Shown: in pieces, positions 16,254-25,887 of the stretch
Layout: every line of letters begins with the position of its first letter
How positions within the stretch are numbered: position 1 is the first letter of the stretch
NCBI GenBank assembly: GCA_910586835.1
Contig: CAJUJU010000019.1
Location: 1-38,140 of the forward strand
Origin: an uncultured Acetatifactor sp.
GTDB lineage: Bacteria > Bacillota > Clostridia > Lachnospirales > Lachnospiraceae
Direction: 5' to 3'
DNA length: 38,140 bases
Notes under the pieces: model-generated
Seen by the model: only the letters and a program-made list of their open reading frames with translations
Told to the model about the DNA's origin: nothing
Databases searched by the model: none
Program-made: the position numbers and the translations under genes

Positions 16254-16513
16254 GACAGTCTGGGGGTTCTCCAGACTGCGTATTTGAAAAAACCAGAGCG
16301 TAGAAGTCAGAAGGTGAGAAGGGATCTGCGAAGGGCAGACACATAGAATTTGAGATGAACAGATGTCATATCAGCACTTTGGCACATGGGAGAACTCAAC
16401 GCTCCGGAAAATCAACTTGCGATAACATTATAGCATTATTCTGCTTAAAACACAATATCTTGTGGGAAAAAATTTGGAAAACACAAAAATAGTGTAAAAA
16501 ACGACGAATTTGC
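16254..16513 (+). other. gene-free stretch
   Basis: About 260 bp between the metA terminator and the SNF2 promoter. A perfect 8-bp hairpin (CAGTCTGG/CCAGACTG) sits at 16256-16278 without a T tail. No reading frame with a ribosome site, RNA gene or repeat was found in the remainder, which turns AT-rich after 16420. Confidence 0.6.
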
Positions 16514-16542
16514 TTGTCAACAAAGGAGAAATAATATAAAAT
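16514..16542 (+). promoter_or_regulatory. promoter of the SNF2 gene
   Basis: TTGTCA (16514-16519), 17-bp spacer, TAAAAT (16537-16542), in an AT-rich region. Confidence 0.75.
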
Positions 16543-16594
16543 TTTACAGTGGCCGGTTTTGGGTGGCGAAAGTGTTCTGATGCGGAGGACAGAA

Positions 16595-19500
16595 ATGTAC
16601 GAAAATCATGATGAAAACAAAATAGGGACGGAAGCGGACGGGGCCGAATATATTGTGCTGAATCGGCCGGAGGAACCGGTGGAAGCCGGGATGGTGCTGC
16701 AGGGACATGGCAATATGGAAGAGCTTTCTCAGTATCAGTATTTTGACTACAAGGCTATACGAAAAAGCATGCGTCTCACTGAGACAAAGATCCGCAGGAG
16801 CCAGGAGCTTCTGGCGAAAAATCTGGTGGAGTTTCAGCAGGTGGATGCCGGATATCTGGATAACCAGAACAGCATGGTGGCGGAAGCCATAGGAGAGGGC
16901 CGGGAGGGAAAGAACAGCTTTCGGATTCATCTCATTTTTTCCCGGAGAGAGATGCTGTATGGGGAATGTGAATGCAGCGAATGCAGGCAGCACTATTATT
17001 ATAGATATTACAGGAGGGAGTACTGTTCCTATCTGGCGGCGTTTTTGTCTCTTCTGGAGGAAAAGGTGGAGGGCCGGAATCTGGGGGATGCGACGGACAA
17101 GTTGGCAGCAAGGCTTATGAGAGCTTTTTCAGAGCGCCGGGTGAATCATATTCTGTCCGACGCGGTGGGGAAGAACGGAAGTCTTACCCTCATGCCAAGG
17201 CTGTGCAGAAGAAACGGCGATCTTTTCGTTTCCTTCCGGGTGGGGGAGAAAAAGATGTTTGTGGTGAAGGATCTGTTCCGGTTCTATGAAGATGTGCAGG
17301 AATCCCGGAGCAGCACCTACGGCAGCAGCACGGAGATCAATCACCGCCTGGATAATTTTACGGAGGAGAGCAAGGACTGGATCGAATTGATCGGACGGAT
17401 CGTGAAGGAAGAGCAGGTTTTTATCAGGCGGCTTATGGAGGCTGACGGCGACTATCGGCGGAGGGCGTCAAAAAACGGTGAGTTTGCACTGTTTGGCTGG
17501 CGGCTGGATGAGTTTTATGAAAAAGCAGGAAGAGAAGGCGTGGAGTTTGAGGAGCGGAGCGCCGACAAAAAGGAAAAGGGATGGATTTATTCCAGGGAGC
17601 GGAATCCGAAGATTTCCATGACCATCCGGAAAAACAGTCTGAGCAGCAGACGGGTTTTTCACGGTATTGAGGTAGACTGCAGAATGCCGGAGCTTTATGA
17701 CGGAAGCAGCACCTCCTATTATATTGATGGCGACGGGCTGTATCGGCTGGAGGAGGAATTTGCACGGAAGGTCAGAATATTGTCCGGATTCTGCCGGGAC
17801 GGTTCCATGCACTTTGAGGTGGGCAGGAATCATCTGGCACAGTTTTATTATAATGTGCTTCCACAGCTGGAGGGAGTTGTGGATATCATGGAAGAGAATG
17901 TGGAGGAGATTGCCGCCTGTCTTCCTCCCAGGGTGGAGTTTGTGTTTTTCCTGGATGCGGAGGAGCACGATATGAGCTGCAGAATCAGCGCCAGGTACGG
18001 TGAGCGCCAGTTTATGCTGACGGATGACCAAAATGACGGAGAGCTTCTGCGGGACAAGCAGCGGGAGGCGGAAATTCTCTTTCTGACCAAACAGTGGTTT
18101 CCCTGTTATGACCCGGAACGCCGGGAGCTAAACTGCGGGAAGGACGAGGAGCTGATGTACAGTGTCCTGGATCGGGGGGTGGAAGCCCTTCTTGCGCTGG
18201 GAGAGGTGCAGTGTACAAGAAGATTCAGCGGCATGAATGTGGGGCGGAAGATGCGGATGTCCGTGGGGGTGTCGGTTTCCGGGAATCTGCTGGAGCTGGA
18301 TATTGCAACGCAGGATGTGCCGCCGGAGGAGCTGCTGGAAATTCTGAAGAGCTACCGGACCAGAAAGAAGTACCACAGGCTGCGCAGCGGAGATTTTCTC
18401 AGTCTGGAGGAGGAATCCCTGGCGGCGCTGGACGAGATGCTGGAGACGCTGCGGGTCTCTCCCAAAGAGTTGTTAAAGGGAAATCTGAAGCTGCCGCTGT
18501 ACAGAGCCCTTTACCTGGACAAACTGCTTGAGAAAAACGAGGAGATTTACAGTAACCGGGACAGCCATTTCCGGGAAATGGTGAAGAATTTCAAGACGGT
18601 AAAGGATGCGGGCTTTGAGGTGCCAAAGTCGCTGCGGGGCGTGATGCGGAGCTACCAGAAGACAGGGTATCGCTGGCTGCGGCTGCTGGAGGAGTATCGG
18701 TTGGGCGGGATTCTGGCCGACGATATGGGGCTTGGCAAAACCCTTCAGGTGACGGCTGTGCTGCTGGCTGCGAAGGAAGAGGGAAGGAGCGCCACTTCCC
18801 TGGTGGTGACACCTGCTTCACTGGTGTACAACTGGGGGGAGGAGCTGAAGCGCTTTGCACCGGAGCTTTCCTGCTGTTTTATCACGGGCAGTCAGGATGA
18901 GCGGGCACAGAAGCTGGAGCAGTACAATTCCTTTGACGTGATCGTCACCTCCTATGATCTGTTAAAGAGAGACATCAGCAGCTATGAGGATAAGGAGTTC
19001 TATTATCAGATCATTGACGAGGCACAGTATATCAAGAATCATACCACTGCCGCTGCCAAGGCGGTAAAGGCAATCCGGAGTACCGTGAGATATGCGCTCA
19101 CGGGCACGCCCATCGAAAACAGGCTCAGCGAGCTGTGGAGTATCTTTGACTTTCTGATTCCGGGATATTTGTATGGTTATGAAGTGTTTAAGAATACTTT
19201 CGAGACCCCTATTGTGAAAGGGGAAGAGCAGACTGCGCTGGAACGGCTGCAGAGGATGACGGCTCCCTTTATCCTGCGCAGGCTGAAGGAAAATGTGCTG
19301 CGGGATCTGCCGGAGAAGCTGGAGGAGAACCGGTATGTGAAGTTTGAGGGAGAGCAGCAGAAGGTTTATGACGCCCAGGTAGTCCGTATGCGGCAGAAGC
19401 TGGTCATGCAGAATGCGGAGGAGTTCAAAAAGGAAAAGTTACAGATTCTTGCGGAACTGATGAAGCTGCGGCAGATTTGCTGTGATCCGGGGCTTTGCTT

Positions 19501-20029
19501 TGAGAATTACGGCGGGGAGTCCGCAAAGCTGGATGCCTGCGTGGAGCTGGTGAAAAGCGCTGTGGAGGGCGGGCACAAGATTTTGCTGTTTTCCCAGTTT
19601 ACCTCCATGCTGGAACTGCTGGCAGCAAGGCTTGCACAGGAGAAGGTGTCCTTTTACACGATAACAGGCGATACGCCCAAGGAAAAGCGTCTGCAGCTGG
19701 TGAAGTCGTTTAATGAAGACAGTACGGAAGTGTTCCTGATCTCCCTGAAGGCAGGAGGCGTGGGGCTGAACCTGACGGGCGCGGATGTGGTGATTCACTA
19801 TGATCCCTGGTGGAATCTGGCTGTGCAGAATCAGGCCACGGACCGGGCCCACCGCATCGGACAGACCAGGAAGGTGGTGGTATACCGTCTGATTGCAAAG
19901 GGAACCATCGAGGAACGGATTCAGCAGCTTCAGGAGAACAAGAAGGCTCTGTCCGATCAGATCATTCAGGGGGATGTGGGACAGCTGGGCGTCATGAGCA
20001 GAGAAGATTTCCTGCAGCTTCTGATGTAG
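16595..20029 (+). CDS. SNF2-family DEAD/DEAH-type ATPase with SNF2-associated N-terminus
   Basis: A 1144-aa ATP-driven DNA translocase of the bacterial SNF2 class. The N-terminal 650 residues include a cysteine cluster (GECECSECRQH near 130) at the place where relatives carry a SWIM zinc finger, then the SNF2-helicase-associated region. The motor domain starts near 680. It has Walker A DDMGLGKT (K715), DEAQ box (D808), TGTPIENRLSELWS, RRLKENVL, LLFSQF, LKAGGVGLNLTGA and DRAHRIGQ. All helicase motifs are intact. The role is probably nucleoprotein remodelling or transcription recycling, as for RapA, but the partner is unknown. ATG 16595 has GGAGG at 6 nt; ATG 16580 and TTG 16559 are in frame but less well placed. 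Confidence 0.9.
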   Translation: MYENHDENKIGTEADGAEYIVLNRPEEPVEAGMVLQGHGNMEELSQYQYFDYKAIRKSMRLTETKIRRSQELLAKNLVEFQQVDAGYLDNQNSMVAEAIGEGREGKNSFRIHLIFSRREMLYGECECSECRQHYYYRYYRREYCSYLAAFLSLLEEKVEGRNLGDATDKLAARLMRAFSERRVNHILSDAVGKNGSLTLMPRLCRRNGDLFVSFRVGEKKMFVVKDLFRFYEDVQESRSSTYGSSTEINHRLDNFTEESKDWIELIGRIVKEEQVFIRRLMEADGDYRRRASKNGEFALFGWRLDEFYEKAGREGVEFEERSADKKEKGWIYSRERNPKISMTIRKNSLSSRRVFHGIEVDCRMPELYDGSSTSYYIDGDGLYRLEEEFARKVRILSGFCRDGSMHFEVGRNHLAQFYYNVLPQLEGVVDIMEENVEEIAACLPPRVEFVFFLDAEEHDMSCRISARYGERQFMLTDDQNDGELLRDKQREAEILFLTKQWFPCYDPERRELNCGKDEELMYSVLDRGVEALLALGEVQCTRRFSGMNVGRKMRMSVGVSVSGNLLELDIATQDVPPEELLEILKSYRTRKKYHRLRSGDFLSLEEESLAALDEMLETLRVSPKELLKGNLKLPLYRALYLDKLLEKNEEIYSNRDSHFREMVKNFKTVKDAGFEVPKSLRGVMRSYQKTGYRWLRLLEEYRLGGILADDMGLGKTLQVTAVLLAAKEEGRSATSLVVTPASLVYNWGEELKRFAPELSCCFITGSQDERAQKLEQYNSFDVIVTSYDLLKRDISSYEDKEFYYQIIDEAQYIKNHTTAAAKAVKAIRSTVRYALTGTPIENRLSELWSIFDFLIPGYLYGYEVFKNTFETPIVKGEEQTALERLQRMTAPFILRRLKENVLRDLPEKLEENRYVKFEGEQQKVYDAQVVRMRQKLVMQNAEEFKKEKLQILAELMKLRQICCDPGLCFENYGGESAKLDACVELVKSAVEGGHKILLFSQFTSMLELLAARLAQEKVSFYTITGDTPKEKRLQLVKSFNEDSTEVFLISLKAGGVGLNLTGADVVIHYDPWWNLAVQNQATDRAHRIGQTRKVVVYRLIAKGTIEERIQQLQENKKALSDQIIQGDVGQLGVMSREDFLQLLM

Positions 20030-20107
20030 CGGAAAATATGCATATTTTTCCAGACTTGTCCATATACTGTTACAAGGATTGTATCAATCCCGTGAAAGGA
20101 GACAGAT

Positions 20108-20347
20108 ATGGCAAGAGGACAGCGCAAAACCCTTGATGAAAAGATTGCCGCAAAGCAGGAGCTGATTGACGCGTTAATGACTCGTGTTCAGTCAGAGAAG
20201 CGGGAACTGGAGGAACTTGTTCAGGAAAAGAAGATGAAGGAGCTGGAAGCGGTCAGCGACCTGATCGCAGACACGGGGCTGCAGCCGGAGGAAGTGGCTG
20301 AGGCTCTTCAGGAGTACATGAAGACCAGGACTGCGGCGGCATCTTAG
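20108..20347 (+). CDS. small coiled-coil protein, 79 aa
   Basis: The first two thirds form a charged heptad-like helix (KIAAKQELIDALMTRVQSEKR and onward). A short second segment (DTGLQPEEVAEALQEYM) looks like a helix-turn with a Leu-Gln-Pro break. The layout resembles small DUF4315-type coiled-coil proteins, but I cannot assign it firmly. It has a good ribosome site (AAAGGAG) and follows the SNF2 gene by 78 nt before a shared terminator, so it is probably co-transcribed. Confidence 0.75.
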   Translation: MARGQRKTLDEKIAAKQELIDALMTRVQSEKRELEELVQEKKMKELEAVSDLIADTGLQPEEVAEALQEYMKTRTAAAS

Positions 20348-20402
20348 GGAAAAGCCGATTGTATCAATATTTTCCTGTAATGGAAGATATCTGAAACATG
20401 TC

Positions 20403-20456
20403 AAAAATGCATCTCAGACAGCGGAGAAGAGCTTCGCGGTCCGGGATGCATTTTTT
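20403..20456. terminator. bidirectional terminator between convergent genes
   Basis: AAAAATGCATC (20403-20413) pairs with GATGCATTTTTT (20445-20456) across about 31 nt. A and T runs on both flanks let it serve the SNF2 operon and the minus-strand activase gene. Confidence 0.8.
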
Positions 20457-20478
20457 GTAGCATCGCCTATGGCGCTTT

Positions 20479-23400
20479 TCAGTTCAGATTTTTCTGTGCG
20501 GTGGAGAGCATCAGCTTAATGCGGTTCAGCTGGTTGACCTCGCTTGCCCCCGGGTCGTAGTCAATGGCCACAATGTTGGATTCCGGGTAAGACTTTCTCA
20601 GCGCCTTGATAACGCCCTTGCCAACCACATGGTTGGGCAGACAGCCGAAGGGCTGGGTGCAGACGATATTGGGAACGCCGTCATGGATCAGCTCCACCAT
20701 TTCTCCGGTGAGAAACCAACCTTCACCGGTCTGGTTGCCGATGGATACGATAGGCTCCGCAAAGCCTGCAATCTCCCGAATGGGAGTGGGGGCTGTAAAG
20801 TGACGGCTCCTTTTGAATTCCCTGACGGAGGTCTTCCGGAGGATATGTTCAATCGCCCAGATGCCCAGGGAGGCAATGCGGGCGGATTTTTTGCTGGTGC
20901 CCAGGTTTTCCGCCTTGTACAGCTGATTGTAGAAACAGTACAGCATGAAATCCAGAAGATCCGGAACCACTGCCTCCGCGCCCTCGCTCTCCAGAAGTTC
21001 TACCAGATGATTGTTGCCGGCGGGAGAGAATTTTACCAGGATCTCACCGACGATGCCGACCCGGGGCTTTTTGATGTCCAGGATGGGAATGGCGTCAAAA
21101 TCCCGGATGATATCCCGGCAGAGGCGGTTGAATTTTCTTAGGCTGACATGTCTGGAGGACACAAATTCCTGAACGATCTTCAGCCATTTTTGATGCATTC
21201 CTTCCACGCTGCCCGGAGTGGCCTCATAGGGGCGCAGGCGATAGGTGCAGCGCATGAAGATATCTCCGAACTGTGCGCCCATGGCCGCGCGGATCAACAT
21301 ATCCGCATTCAGGTGGAAGCCGGGATTGCTCTCGATACCAGCCAGGTTCAGGGAGATGACAGGGATCTGTTCCATGTTGGCCTTTTTCAGGGCCCGGCGG
21401 ATAAAACCCACATAGTTGGTGGCGCGGCAGCCGCCTCCGGTCTGGGACATGATAATCGCTGTTTTGTCAAGGTCGTATCGGCCGGAGAGCAATGCTTCCA
21501 TGATCTGCCCCACCACCAGAAGGGAGGGGTAGCAGGCGTCATTGTTGACATACTTCAACCCCACGTCCACGGAGTGACGGTTATCGTTGTCAAGGACGAC
21601 GAAATGATAACCGCAGGCATTGAAGGCCGGCTCCAGGATTTCAAAGTGGATGGGGGACATCTGAGGGCAGATGATGGTGTATTCTCCCCGCATTTCCTCG
21701 GTGAAGGCCACTTTCTCGATGGCGGAGGACTGAAGCGAACGCTTTTTGTGCTGTTTTTCCCGAACCCGGATGGCGGAAAGCAGAGAGCGGACACGGATTC
21801 TCGCGGCACCCAGATTGTTTACCTCGTCGATCTTTAAGCAGGTATAGATTTTGTCGGAGCCGGAGAGGATGTCGTTCACCTGATCTGTGGTGACGGCGTC
21901 CAGACCGCAGCCGAAGGAATTTAACTGGATCAGATCCAGGTGCTCCACCGTCTTTACATAGCTGGCGGCAGCATAGAGCCGTGAGTGGTACATCCACTGG
22001 TCGGAAACGATCAGGGGGCGCTCCGGGCAGCCCAGGTGGGAGACGGAATCCTCGGTGAGCACCGCAATGTCAAAGGAGGTGATCAGCTCGGGAATGCCGT
22101 GGTTGATCTCCGGGTCAATGTGGTAGGGCCTGCCGGCCAGAACGATTCCGCGCTTGCCCGTCTCCTCCAGGTAGCGGAGGGTTTCCTCTCCCTTTTTCCG
22201 GATGTCCCGGCGTACGTTTTCCTGTTCGTTCCAGGCGGTCTGGACGGCGGCGCGCACCTCCTGGGGCGGCAGCTCGGAAAACTCCTTAAGCAGTGCCTGC
22301 GTCACGGTATCCGCGTCCCGGAAGGACATAAAGGGATTGCGCAGCCGGAAGGAACCGTTGGAGATTTCCTCCACATTATTTTTGATGTTCTCCGAGTAGG
22401 AGGTGACGATGGGACAGTTATAGTGGTTGTTTGCGCCTTCCACCTCGTCCCGCTCGTAAAACAGCGCGGGGTAAAAGATGAAATCCACACCCTGCCGGAT
22501 CAGCCAGGTCACATGGCCGTGGGCCAGCTTTGCAGGATAACATTCCGATTCGCTGGGAATGGATTCTATGCCCAGCTCGTAGATGCCGCGGTTGGAGCTG
22601 GGGGACAGGATCACCCGGTAGCCCAGCTGTGTAAAAAACACATGCCAGAAGGGATAGTTTTCGTACATGTTCAGAACTCTGGGGATTCCCACCGTGCCTC
22701 TGACAGCCTTGTCTGCCTCCAGAGAAGGATAGGAGAAGAGCCGCCTGAGCTTATAGTCAAACAGGTTCGGCACGTTGCCGGCGTTTTTCTGTCCGCCGAT
22801 GCCCCGCTCGCAGCGGTTGCCGGAGACGAACTGGCGTCCGCCGGTGAATTTGTTGACGGTAAGTCTGCAGCTGTTGGTACAGCCCCTGCACTTGGCCATG
22901 CTGGTCTCGTACTGGAGACTGCAGAGCTTTTCGTAGGAGAGCATGGTGCTCCTGCCGTCAGCCTCACAGCGTTCTCTGGCGATCAGGGCTGCACCGAAGG
23001 CGCCCATGATGCCGGCGATATCGGGGCGCACGGCCTCACAGCCGGCGATTTTCTCAAAGCTGCGCAGAACCGCGTCATTGTAGAAGGTGCCGCCCTGTAC
23101 CACGATATTTTTGCCCAGCTCCGAGGCGTCGGAGACCTTGATTACCTTAAACAGAGCGTTTTTGATGACGGAGTAGGCAAGTCCCGCGGAAATGTCGGAG
23201 ACATCTGCGCCTTCCTTCTGTGCCTGCTTTACCCTGGAATTCATGAAGACGGTGCAGCGTGTGCCAAGGTCGATGGGATGCTTTGCAAAGAGAGCCGCTT
23301 GGGCGAAGTCATGCACACTGTAGTTCAGGGATTTGGCAAAGGTTTCGATAAAGGAACCGCAGCCGGAGGAGCATGCCTCGTTGAGCTGTACGCTGTCTAC

Positions 23401-24726
23401 GGTTCCGTTTTTGATCTTGATGCATTTCATGTCCTGTCCGCCGATGTCCAGGATGCAGTCTACCTCCGGATTGAAAAAGGCGGCGGCGTAATAGTGCGCC
23501 ACGGTTTCCACCTCTCCGTCGTCCAGCAAAAAGGCAGCCTTCATCAGCGCTTCGCCGTAGCCGGTGGAGCAGGAGCGGACGATCTGCACATCCTCCGGCA
23601 GCTGTTCGTAAATTTCCTTCAGGGAACGGATGGCTGTCTTCAGAGGACTGCCGTCGTTTCCGCTGTAAAAGGAGTAGAGCAGGGAGCCGTCCTCCCCGAC
23701 CAGCGCGATCTTGGTGGTGGTGGAACCGGCGTCGATGCCCAGGAAAGCTTTTCCATGGTAGGAGGACAGGGAAGCGGCAGCCACATGGTGGGCCTCATGC
23801 CGTTTTTGGAAGGCTTCGTAGGCGGCGCTGTCCTCAAACAGCGGCTCCATGCGCTCCACCTCGAACTCCATTTTGAAATCGGAGGAAAGTCTTGCCATCA
23901 TTTCTTCCATGGTGCAGGAGACCTCCCCGGCGTTCAGGGCGGCTCCGATGGCGGCAAAAAGGTGGGAGTTGTCAAGGTCTACGATGTGCTCCCCGTCCAG
24001 CTTCAGCGTGCGGATAAAGGCAGCCTTCAGCTCCGACAGGAAGTGGAGCGGACCGCCCAGGAACGCCACATGTCCCCGGATGGGTTTGCCGCAGGCCAGG
24101 CCGGAGATAGTCTGATTGACCACCGCCTGAAAGATGGAGGCAGCCAGATCTTCCTTTGTGGCGCCTTCATTGATCAGAGGCTGAATGTCCGTCTTTGCAA
24201 ACACTCCGCATCTGGCGGCAATGGCATAGAGGGACTGATAATTTTTTGCATATTCGTTGAGGCCGGAGGCATCGGTCTGAATCAGGGAGGCCATCTGGTC
24301 GATGAAGGAGCCTGTGCCCCCGGCGCAGATCCCGTTCATGCGCTGCTCCACGTTACCGCCTTCGAAATAGATGATTTTTGCGTCCTCGCCGCCCAGCTCG
24401 ATGGCCACATCCGTCATGGGGGCAAGCTCCTGTAAGGAGGAAGCCACGGCGATCACCTCCTGGGTGAAGGGAACTTCCAGATGGTTGGCCAAAGTCAGGC
24501 CGCCGGAACCGGTTATCATGGGGTGAAGCGTCAGATTGCCCAGCTGTCCGAAGGCCTTTTCCAGAAGAGAGGAGAGGGTTTCCCGGATATTTGCAAAGTG
24601 ACGTTCATAATCGGAAAACAGAATATGATGTTCTTCATCCAGAATTGCGATCTTGACCGTGGTGGAACCGATGTCAATGCCAAGAGCCGCAACCTTGCTC
24701 AGATTTGCACCATTTAAATTGTTCAT
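20479..24726 (-). CDS. giant 2-hydroxyacyl-CoA dehydratase activase-related protein
   Basis: A 1415-aa cytosolic protein with two tandem BadF/BcrA/HgdC-type ATPase domains. The first, about residues 12-300, has GIDIGSTTVK, CAGGTGSF and RCGVFAKTD. The second, about 328-600, has GIDAGSTTTK, DIGGQD, ACSSGCGSF and TRCTVF. A CxxCxxxC cluster (KCRGCTNSC, near 610), a DUF2229-like part (680-950) and a HgdB-like dehydratase-subunit domain (about 1010-1400) follow. Both ATPases keep the cysteines that hold a bridging [4Fe-4S] cluster in HgdC. It probably uses ATP to drive a low-potential electron into an iron-sulfur centre, but the substrate is unknown and no hgdAB/fldBC genes lie nearby. ATG at 24726 follows AAAGGG; upstream codons extend into the promoter. 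Confidence 0.9.
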   Translation of the reverse strand: MNNLNGANLSKVAALGIDIGSTTVKIAILDEEHHILFSDYERHFANIRETLSSLLEKAFGQLGNLTLHPMITGSGGLTLANHLEVPFTQEVIAVASSLQELAPMTDVAIELGGEDAKIIYFEGGNVEQRMNGICAGGTGSFIDQMASLIQTDASGLNEYAKNYQSLYAIAARCGVFAKTDIQPLINEGATKEDLAASIFQAVVNQTISGLACGKPIRGHVAFLGGPLHFLSELKAAFIRTLKLDGEHIVDLDNSHLFAAIGAALNAGEVSCTMEEMMARLSSDFKMEFEVERMEPLFEDSAAYEAFQKRHEAHHVAAASLSSYHGKAFLGIDAGSTTTKIALVGEDGSLLYSFYSGNDGSPLKTAIRSLKEIYEQLPEDVQIVRSCSTGYGEALMKAAFLLDDGEVETVAHYYAAAFFNPEVDCILDIGGQDMKCIKIKNGTVDSVQLNEACSSGCGSFIETFAKSLNYSVHDFAQAALFAKHPIDLGTRCTVFMNSRVKQAQKEGADVSDISAGLAYSVIKNALFKVIKVSDASELGKNIVVQGGTFYNDAVLRSFEKIAGCEAVRPDIAGIMGAFGAALIARERCEADGRSTMLSYEKLCSLQYETSMAKCRGCTNSCRLTVNKFTGGRQFVSGNRCERGIGGQKNAGNVPNLFDYKLRRLFSYPSLEADKAVRGTVGIPRVLNMYENYPFWHVFFTQLGYRVILSPSSNRGIYELGIESIPSESECYPAKLAHGHVTWLIRQGVDFIFYPALFYERDEVEGANNHYNCPIVTSYSENIKNNVEEISNGSFRLRNPFMSFRDADTVTQALLKEFSELPPQEVRAAVQTAWNEQENVRRDIRKKGEETLRYLEETGKRGIVLAGRPYHIDPEINHGIPELITSFDIAVLTEDSVSHLGCPERPLIVSDQWMYHSRLYAAASYVKTVEHLDLIQLNSFGCGLDAVTTDQVNDILSGSDKIYTCLKIDEVNNLGAARIRVRSLLSAIRVREKQHKKRSLQSSAIEKVAFTEEMRGEYTIICPQMSPIHFEILEPAFNACGYHFVVLDNDNRHSVDVGLKYVNNDACYPSLLVVGQIMEALLSGRYDLDKTAIIMSQTGGGCRATNYVGFIRRALKKANMEQIPVISLNLAGIESNPGFHLNADMLIRAAMGAQFGDIFMRCTYRLRPYEATPGSVEGMHQKWLKIVQEFVSSRHVSLRKFNRLCRDIIRDFDAIPILDIKKPRVGIVGEILVKFSPAGNNHLVELLESEGAEAVVPDLLDFMLYCFYNQLYKAENLGTSKKSARIASLGIWAIEHILRKTSVREFKRSRHFTAPTPIREIAGFAEPIVSIGNQTGEGWFLTGEMVELIHDGVPNIVCTQPFGCLPNHVVGKGVIKALRKSYPESNIVAIDYDPGASEVNQLNRIKLMLSTAQKNLN

Positions 24727-24819
24727 TACAATATACCCTTTCTGTATCAATGTCTGTGCGGAACGAAGTCTTCCGCGGTAAATGGGTCGTTCTTTCGACA
24801 CAGTTCGACTAACTAAGGT

Positions 24820-24848
24820 ATTATACGACAAGTATGACGAAAAATCAA
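24820..24848 (-). promoter_or_regulatory. promoter of the activase gene
   Basis: On the minus strand: TTGATT (24848-24843), 17-bp spacer, perfect TATAAT (24825-24820). It leaves a leader of about 90 nt. Confidence 0.8.
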
Positions 24849-24911
24849 CGAACAAAAGCTGTAAAAAGATTATAAACAAACTGATTTTTCTATAAAAATG
24901 AATCTGGTCGG

Positions 24912-24940
24912 TTTACTTCTTTCCACGGGGATGATAAAAT
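24912..24940 (+). promoter_or_regulatory. candidate promoter of the rhomboid-like operon
   Basis: TTTACT (24912-24917), 17-bp spacer, TAAAAT (24935-24940), divergent from the activase promoter about 65 bp away. Confidence 0.55.
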
Positions 24941-24985
24941 GTATTCGTCCGTTTTTTTGAAAATGACACAGGAGGTTGTGATGAT

Positions 24986-25861
24986 ATGAATAAATGGGAA
25001 CGCAAATTCGGAAAATATGCAATTCCGAATCTGACGGTTGTGCTGATAGCCAGCTATGTGATCGGTTATCTTCTGCAGTGGCTGGCGCCGAGAGTCATGA
25101 GCTTTCTGACGCTGAACCCTTATGCGATTCTGCGCGGGCAGGTGTGGAGGCTGGTGACCTGGGTGATTGCTCCGCCTACCCTGGCGGCTTCCTACAGGGA
25201 CATTATTTTCATTCTGATCATGCTGATGTTCTATTTCAGTCTGGGAACCAGCCTGGAGCGGGTGTGGGGCACCTGGCGGTACAACGTGTATATTTTTACC
25301 GGTATTCTGCTGACTGTCGTGGGCAGCTTTGTGTGCGCCGGGGCGGTAGCGCTCTATTACGGGGGAACCGCGCCGGAACTCATCGGTCCGGTCTGCGCCA
25401 CGGGAGCGTGGAGCTTCAGCACCTTTTTCATCAATATGTCTATCTTTCTGGCCTATGCGGCCACGTTTCCGGACGCGGAGGTGCTGCTGATGTTTGTCAT
25501 ACCTGTGAAGGTAAAGTGGCTGGGTGTGATTTACGGTGCGGTGCTTGTGCTGGAGATGCTGAGTTTCTTTCTGCAGGGAGACTGGTTCAGCGTGGCAGCC
25601 ATTGCGGCGTCGCTTCTGAATTTCCTGATTTTTATTCTGAAGTCGAAAAACCGGATGCATCTGAATCCGAAGCAGATGAAGCGGAGAGCGGAATTCAGAC
25701 AGGATATCAGGCGCAACCCGAAGATTACCACCCACAAGTGTGCGATCTGCGGCAGGACGGAGGAGGACGATCCGAATCTGGAGTTCCGGTTCTGCTCCAA
25801 GTGTAACGGCAATTATGAATACTGCCAGAATCATCTGTTTACACATGAACATGTGAAATAA
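24986..25861 (+). CDS. rhomboid-like membrane protein with C-terminal zinc ribbon, catalytic residues absent
   Basis: A 291-aa protein with about six membrane segments between residues 12 and 215. The rhomboid landmarks GQVWRLVTW and LGTSLERVWGTWRY (loop 1 and end of helix 2) are clear. However, the GxSG serine motif expected in helix 4 is not there (the region reads CATGAWSFSTFF) and the helix 6 histidine is missing, so it is probably a non-proteolytic pseudo-rhomboid. The cytosolic tail has CAIC...FCSKC plus CQNH, a likely zinc ribbon. First gene of a set with the sigma-like gene 26 nt downstream. GGAGG lies 10 nt before the ATG. Confidence 0.8.
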   Translation: MNKWERKFGKYAIPNLTVVLIASYVIGYLLQWLAPRVMSFLTLNPYAILRGQVWRLVTWVIAPPTLAASYRDIIFILIMLMFYFSLGTSLERVWGTWRYNVYIFTGILLTVVGSFVCAGAVALYYGGTAPELIGPVCATGAWSFSTFFINMSIFLAYAATFPDAEVLLMFVIPVKVKWLGVIYGAVLVLEMLSFFLQGDWFSVAAIAASLLNFLIFILKSKNRMHLNPKQMKRRAEFRQDIRRNPKITTHKCAICGRTEEDDPNLEFRFCSKCNGNYEYCQNHLFTHEHVK

Positions 25862-25887
25862 CGGAATGCGGAAACAGGAGGGAAAAT

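Noticed and set aside
16256..16278. Hairpin as a second terminator after metA
   Set aside because: Perfect stem, but no T tract follows and a strong terminator already precedes it.
21985..24435. 816-aa frame antisense to the activase gene
   Set aside because: Long only because of the GC-biased third positions of the true gene; no ribosome site or domain.
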